Assembly: GCA_946122785.1 (NCBI GenBank)
Contig: CAMGYJ010000002.1
Location: 62,521,703-62,585,702, forward strand
Length of the DNA stretch: 64,000 nt
Reading direction: 5' to 3'
Source: Linum tenue
Taxonomy: Eukaryota > Streptophyta > Magnoliopsida > Malpighiales > Linaceae
Position 1 is the first letter of the stretch. Every line of letters begins with the position of its first letter. Positions 58,340 through 64,000 of this stretch are shown piece by piece. The position numbers and the translations under genes were made by a program. The notes under the pieces are model-generated. The model worked only from the letters and a program-made list of their open reading frames with translations, ran no database searches and was not told the DNA's origin.

Positions 58340-59244
58340 CCAGTCAACTGTTTTTTCCAAGTCATTATAATTTATAAGTCGCTATAGGCATACCGGTATT
58401 GTTATTATGCTCTCTAATTTGCAATTAACCATAAGCATACCCACGTTGTTATTTTGCTCTAACTAGAAATATTAGAGATATCACATGATTCCCCGTCACT
58501 TTCTCTATTGTCTCTGTACGACAAACATGGAAATGACCCAATACTAATCCATTTGGTTTGTCCATCTTTTTCCACACGTCTCCCTCTACAAACAATTTCA
58601 GCAGAATAGTATTTGTTTCTTCACCAAGTCCGAGTGAAATGTGCACACTGAAATTTTGGTACATCACACCACATTTTTTATAGTAGATCTCTATGAAATA
58701 ATAAATAACATCGAATAAGGATACAAAATTATAAAATTTAGATTTAAAACGTCCATCAATATATAGGGAACCCAACAAGGTCATTTCTCATCACTAACCC
58801 ATCACTCATTTAACATCTCATTTTTTTCTTAATCAGATTATATCTCACACATTTTAACTCAGAATTTAAAACTTTTTGAATAGAAATTAATCATTAATTA
58901 AGATCTAAACAATTATATGCATTTGCAATATTTTGAGTAAAAAAGTTTACCTCTTCAATATTGGTTATATTATTATCACTATAACATCATTATGATATGA
59001 CAGCAATATAATGAATATATATTTCATTTTAACTCAAAATTAAAAAATTTGTATGGAAATACCTTATTATTATGAGCTATACCATGATATCGATTTTGTT
59101 ATGTACAGAAGAAAATTTGTTCATTCAAAAGAACATGTTGGTAGTAGTCTTATCAGTATCATATCATGATCTTACCATTATAGTAAGACATATAGTACTA
59201 TTATATCATTGTCGTATCATGATATCCAACCACTGTCATACAAA
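58340..59244. other. AT-rich spacer
   Basis: No gene recognised. Scattered ATATCATGAT-like short repeats occur. Confidence 0.4.
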
Positions 59245-59382
59245 CATCATACATACCACATTGGTAGGACAAATAATATTTTACCACTATGATAAGAAAA
59301 AGAGCTAATTCCTCATCATACATACCACATTGGTAGGACAAATAATATTTTACCACTATGATAAGAAAAAGAGCTAATTCCA
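59245..59382. repeat. 69-bp tandem duplication
   Basis: 59245-59313 and 59314-59382 are identical apart from the last base, starting CATCATACATACC. The second copy contains the first 11 bp of the MITE at 59371, and the first copy carries the same 11 bp without the rest of the MITE. Confidence 0.9.
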
Positions 59383-59673
59383 CTAGGAAGCTCAGACTAT
59401 ACGAAAAGTGGCATTTGTGTCCAAAATTATTAAATAATGAAAAATTTGGCACAAACTATATGCGTTTCGTGACATTTGTGTTATAAACTATCCAGTGTGA
59501 CAAATCAGGCACAAATCACACATAGATGCTGACTAAATTTTCTGTTAAATACTAACGGTCATTGTCGATCAACATTAACGGAAAAATAGTTTGTGCCAGA
59601 TTTGTCATATTGAATAGTTTAGGACACAAATGACACTTTCTGAATAGTTTGGACTTCCTAGTCGAATTAGCCC
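59371..59673. mobile_element. MULE-type MITE (303 bp)
   Basis: Inverted ends: GAGCTAATTCCACTAGGAAG against the complement of the right end (starting GGGCTAATTCGACTAGGAAG), extending through CATTTGTGTCC. The 9-bp target duplication has one mismatch (TAAGAAAAA 59362-59370, TAAGGAAAA 59674-59682). No coding capacity. Confidence 0.8.
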
Positions 59674-59687
59674 TAAGGAAAATAATA

Positions 59688-60018
59688 GGGTAATGACTAT
59701 TTATTGGCTAAACTTTTTTTGGATTCTTTTTTATTAGCCAAACCTATGGAAATACTAAAAATTAGCCAAACATTTTGTATTGCATAAATATTTTAGCCAT
59801 TTTTACTTATTGTTAATAATTTTAAAATATTGAAATTTTGTAATGTTAACCTCTATGTATCTCTTACTATCTTACAAGCTAGTATCATGTTGTCAAGTCA
59901 ATATTACTAACAAAATTGCTAACTGGAAGTTAACATTTGACTAATTATTAGTAATTCAATAGGTTTGGCTAATAAATAAAAATCTGAAAAAAGTTTGGCT
60001 AATAAATAGTCATTACCC
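59688..60018. mobile_element. MULE-type MITE (331 bp)
   Basis: Inverted ends GGGTAATGACTATTTATT continuing to GCCAAACCTAT. A perfect 9-bp duplication AAAATAATA flanks it (59679-59687, 60019-60027). It sits 14 bp from the previous MITE. Confidence 0.92.
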
Positions 60019-60027
60019 AAAATAATA

Positions 60028-60440
60028 CTATAACATTACTGTCGTATCATGATAATACGTAAATAGCATTTTATGATAGCAGTATGATAACATCAATTTT
60101 TTCCCCAATATAATATTTGTCATAATGAAAGCATACAATCGATAATTCAGATCAACACAAACGAACAAAAATTTAACATTACTAACACAATGTGTGGTAG
60201 CTAATTCACGAACGGGAGAGAACAAATTTCACCGATTTGAGTAGAGTACAAATAAATTCTGGAACAAACCAAACAAACTATTAACCTGACTGACCTAATT
60301 TAAACGTAATGAGTATTTGTACAATACATTTATTTCTCTTATAAATATATGAGATACATACTTAGCCAGAAATAAATAGCTTCAAACCACCTTATGTTGA
60401 AAGACATGTATCTCAGACATCAAAATTGTGTTAAAACTTT
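60028..60440. other. AT-rich spacer
   Basis: Nothing recognisable. Confidence 0.4.
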
Positions 60441-60737
60441 TTCTAGCGGTGGTGGATTGGGCTCAAGATAGGGTGCATAACCATGGGTTATGCACCCATC
60501 AATAACCAAATCTGGACCCTTCATTTAGAAAATTCAGATCTAAGGATGGAGAATTAAAGGCTATTTTTATTTTCACTAGTTTTCTTAATTGACTCATATC
60601 TTTTTCGTTTTAACTCGGATTTTAATTTTTTTTGCACAGATGGAACGAGTTCACCGTGCTCTACAAAATGAGATCAATTTTCAATATTTTTTTATGAAAA
60701 AACATTGTGGTCTCTCCGTACGAACTGCATACCATAT
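60441..60737. other. Hairpin and diverged outer repeat unit
   Basis: A hairpin GGGTGCATAACC/GGTTATGCACCC lies at about 60468-60495. Further right, TTTGCACAGATGGAACGAGTTCA, broken by changes, is a diverged copy of the 163-bp unit that follows. GGTGGATTGGGCTCAAG near 60446 is repeated with one change near 61480. Confidence 0.6.
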
Positions 60738-61066
60738 GGTATCTTCTTCGTTTTTAATTCGTTTTTGAACACGTTTGCACAGCAGGGATGAGTTCATCAT
60801 GATCTACTGGATCTACAAATTTCTGGGTGAACAAATTACAGGACCAAAAAATACCACACAATACCATACAATACCACCCTGGTACAGGGTGGTATTGTAT
60901 GGTATCTTCTTCGTTTTTAATTCGTTTTTGAAAACGTTTGCACAGAAGGGACGAGTTCATCATGATCTATTGGATCTACAAATTTCTGGGTGAACAAATT
61001 ACAGGACCAAAAAAATACCACACAATACCATACAATACCACCCTGGTACGGGGTGGTATTGTGTGG
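60738..61066. repeat. 163-bp tandem repeat with long hairpins
   Basis: Two units start GGTATCTTCTTCG at 60738 and 60901. Each ends in an inverted repeat. The first has a perfect 21-bp stem (ATACCATACAATACCACCCTG) with the 3-nt loop GTA at about 60862-60906. The second has a similar stem with mismatches (near 61021-61066). Confidence 0.92.
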
Positions 61067-62056
61067 TATACAATGTTAAAAGTCGTAAATTACAATTAAT
61101 ATACTTCTACTATCATGTATTCAACCATCCTACAGTATTGGTTTGTTCATACCACCATGGTACGTTTTTCAAAACATAGGTTTGCTTTTATTTCAATACC
61201 TGTCAATACCATATGGTATAGGCTGGTAAAAAATGGCTCAATTTTTTTTATTCGAAAAATATATTAAAGTGGATATCATTTTGAAGAGGACAATTAATCT
61301 GATCTAACTGTGCAAAAAAAAATTAAATTTCGACTTAAAATGAGCGAGAAATCGTCCGTCAAAGATTAAAGAGGGAAAAATTAAAGGCTTTCCATGAGAG
61401 AGAGGATGTTGATGTCATGCTGATGTGGACGGGTTACTCATGGTTACTCACCATAAGGTTACTGACCTGATCCATTCCCGGTGGATTGGGTTCAAGCTAC
61501 TGGGAAAATTGATAGAGTCCATACGGATAGATGGATTCTGTTCTACTCCAACTCTAATTTTAGCATATAGGACTTCTCCTTAATTGACATCACTCTTATA
61601 TAAGTCTTGTCTTCTCTTGATATTACTCGGAAATAAATATAAAAATATATATAGAACTTCTCTTGCTCGATAATTGTTCTCTCTTCCCGTTCAGAAGAAT
61701 TTAAGACGTTCTATTCTGGCTCGGAAACTTTGCTCGGCTTTTGTCCTATGCTCGTCGATCTACCGCCTCGGTGGAAGGCCAGGATTTTCTGATTATTCTT
61801 GTTATATATTTTCAAACTTTTGTTTCATAATTTTTAATAATTTTGCCATTATTTAAAAGTATGATATAATCAAACGAATGTAAGAGTGGTCACTAAACCA
61901 GCTCAAGAGTTTTCTATTCCAGTTGGTTCATGTACTACATTATTGAAATGGCTCACGAGATTCATTAAATCAAACTCATATGTCTAAGTTAATGCGTCAG
62001 CTTATCAACTTGGTGAGCTAAAAACATCAAACTCAACTCATAAGTTATGAATTTTA
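61067..62056. other. AT-rich spacer with small palindromes
   Basis: ATACCATATGGTAT and related palindromes near 61207 continue the theme of the previous repeat. From 61500 on no gene or repeat could be supported. Confidence 0.4.
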
Positions 62057-62266
62057 TGAATGAAAATAAAAATAACACGATTTAACGTGGTTTTTCTGAG
62101 AATCAGGACTAGTCCACGGGATAGATAAACCTCTTCAAAGTCTTTTTTATTCGTGTTAGTCTATACACGATGCGGCCGTACATATTTATAGGTTTGCTAG
62201 AACAAACCCTAGATACAAGTCAACTGGTACAATTACATAATGGTACTTGAACTATATAAATTAACA
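62057..62266 (-). repeat. 3' LTR of a second copia element (left end uncertain)
   Basis: Ends TTAACA at 62266 on the plus strand, next to a polypurine tract seen as TCCTCCCTCAAA (62267-62278). The left edge at TGAATGAAAA is a guess. It shares ACGATTTAACGTGG with the LTR of the first copia element (ACGATTTA-CGTGG type). Confidence 0.6.
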
Positions 62267-64000
62267 TCCTCCCTCAAATTGATGTTGGGTGTGTAACATC
62301 AATTTGGAAGACAAGTACCAATCCCTACCAAAAGCCACTGCTTTAATCAAGAGATCCGCGGTGTGATCTTCTGTAGACAAGACCAACCTGTATTATACCT
62401 TCTGCAACTAGCTATCGAATATAATGCACATGCACCTCTATATGATTAGTCCTGTCGTGCAGTATAGGATTGATGGTAATCTGTATTGCACTTGTGTTAT
62501 CCCCATAAATCCTCATCGAGACCTGACATGTGACACTAAGCCCCTTGAGTAGCCGGAACAATCAAACCATTTGAGAGCTCTTTCACATCGAATGATATTC
62601 TGCCTCAGTAGACGATTGCGACACACTATCCAATTTGCGACAATGCCAAGACGCAAATGACTTTCCTACCCGCACACACCATCCAAAAGTGGAATGACTT
62701 GTGTCCTTGCAGCCAGCATAATCTGCATCACCAATCTATGGCTCTCCAATAGAAGGGGAAAAAATGCCAACCTCTTGTGTTTGCTTCAAATGCCTCAGCA
62801 ACTGGTGAATAGCATCTAAATGTATGGTCCTTGCCATCCCCATATACTGGCTCACAACTTGAACCGCATAACATATACCAGGCCGCATACGACTTAGATA
62901 GATGAGACTTCCAACCAACTCCTGTAAGTTGTCTTATCTTCGAACAAATCTCCACTTTCCCGTGTTAGCCGCGGGTTCTGCTCCATGGGTGTTGAGCAAG
63001 GAATACACTTATTATACTGTGCCATTGCTAATAGATCTTGAATATATTTCTTCTAGGCAGACAAACAAGCCATGAGGTGGCTGCTTTACCTGCAAACCCA
63101 GGAAATATTCAACATCTCCCAACTTCTTGAGATCGAACGCACAATAAAATGATGCAAATGCGGTCACTTCTTTAATCCCCTGTGTATCGCTTCCTGTAAC
63201 CACCATGTCATCCATGTAGATCGGAATTACTACAATCCCATCGACAATTTGACGAATAAACAGGGATCATTCTGGCTATGCACAAATCACTCCTGAGCAA
63301 TAATACCATGGAATTTTTCAAACCAATTAAGCCTCGGGTTCCTGCTTGAATCCATACAGTGATCGTACCAATTTACAAACCATACATGCACCACCTTTCG
63401 TATATTCAGGAGTTCTTTCCATATATATATTCTTCTTGAGGTCACCATGAAGAAATGCATTTTTCACATCTAATTGAATTAATGACCATTCTTGCAATGA
63501 TGCTACTACAAAGACACATCGTATTGTTTTCATCTTGACCATTGGAGCAAAAGTCTTGTAATAATCTACACCAAATTATTGCCAAAAATCTTTTGCCACT
63601 ACCCAAGCTTTGAGTCGCTCTAGGGAGCCATCAGAATGCATCTTAATTGCGTAAACCCACCTACTACCAATGATCAACATATTAGGTTCACGAGGAACAA
63701 GATCCCACGTGTGATTCGCCTCAAGTGCTCCTATCTCCACCTCCAGATCTCCATCCCAATTAGGATCCCCTTTAGCCTCTGCATAGGATGAGGGAATAAT
63801 AATTGGTGTTATCAAGAAGCCTGCATAATCATCCATGCAAGGACGAGGTTTGCCAAGATTTGCCTGCTGTGGCCGACGAAGAGGAACTTGTGCTTGCACA
63901 GGCGGAGAAAGCTCAGAATCACTCGAGTATTAGTTTGAGTGCTGGGAGGACGAGTGTATAGAACCAGGAGAGGAGTTTCCTGAACCGGTGGTAGAATTAC
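62267..64000 (-). pseudogene. Degenerate copia pol (reverse transcriptase and RNase H), continues past the window
   Basis: From high to low coordinates: IGALEANHTWDLVPREP (start of RT), LIQLDVKNAFLHGDL, KLVRSLYGFKQEP, the catalytic region as VDDMVVTG, LKKLGDVEYFLGLQVKQ, then LVGSLIYLSRMRPGICYAV, the RNase H-side connection. Each piece is in a different frame with stops between. YVDD is reduced to MDDM in the readable frame. More decayed than the first copia element, hence older. The 5' part lies outside the window. Confidence 0.88.

Noticed and set aside
60441..61496. Element bounded by the direct repeat GGTGGATTGGG(C/T)TCAAG
   Set aside because: The 17-bp direct repeat has a mismatch, the enclosed ends lack inverted repeats or a tail, and it may be coincidental.

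Overview
The window is nuclear DNA from a flowering plant, most likely a eudicot. The evidence is spliced genes with GT-AG introns (a class III peroxidase and a germin-like protein), a P-class PPR protein, decayed GRAS and TIR-NBS-LRR-like fragments, and many plant-type transposons. The species cannot be fixed from the sequence. No prokaryotic features, rRNA, complete tRNA or CRISPR array were seen.

Layout. 1-4.98 kb: 3' part of a Tat-type Ty3/gypsy element with integrase, a 67-bp tandem repeat, a three-exon antisense gene and the 3' LTR. 5-8.4 kb: spacer with a nested hAT element, then an intact peroxidase gene. 8.5-14.8 kb: a dimeric satellite-like array, then decayed fragments of GRAS, LRR, LINE and prohibitin sequence. 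15-25 kb: about 10 kb of old direct repeats and tandem arrays without a convincing coding exon, holding one hAT insertion. 25.3-27 kb: a non-autonomous Helitron. 28.2-29.3 kb: another hAT element. 29.9-33.5 kb: the gene island, with a germin-like pseudogene, an intact germin-like gene and a PPR gene. 33.6-39.9 kb: a nearly full-length LINE inserted about 120 bp upstream of the PPR start codon. 40.3-43.5 kb: a long TIR element full of palindromic short repeats. 44.4-45.6 kb: a Pack-MULE carrying a quinone-oxidoreductase fragment. 46-48 kb: a cyclin-D-like fragment, a TTACGTAA array and a hAT element. 48.4-51.6 kb: a young 5'-truncated LINE. 51.9-56.8 kb: a complete but dead copia element. 57-61.5 kb: short-repeat arrays, two MULE-type MITEs and a hairpin tandem repeat. 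62-64 kb: a second degenerate copia element running off the window.

The host genes look independent: extracellular peroxidase, apoplastic germin-like protein and a probably mitochondrial PPR protein. They share no pathway. The main value of the window is its transposon record: target-site duplications fix the ends of ten elements, and two related empty sites inside the window confirm hAT insertions. The most unusual items are the intact spliced antisense gene of the gypsy element, the LINE that displaced the PPR promoter, the Pack-MULE whose captured fragment fills the space between its TIRs, and several unrelated arrays built on short palindromes (TTACGTAA, GCGGTACCG, GTACAAC, GGTCGACC and a 21-bp hairpin). 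I did not find a convincing new multi-gene system.
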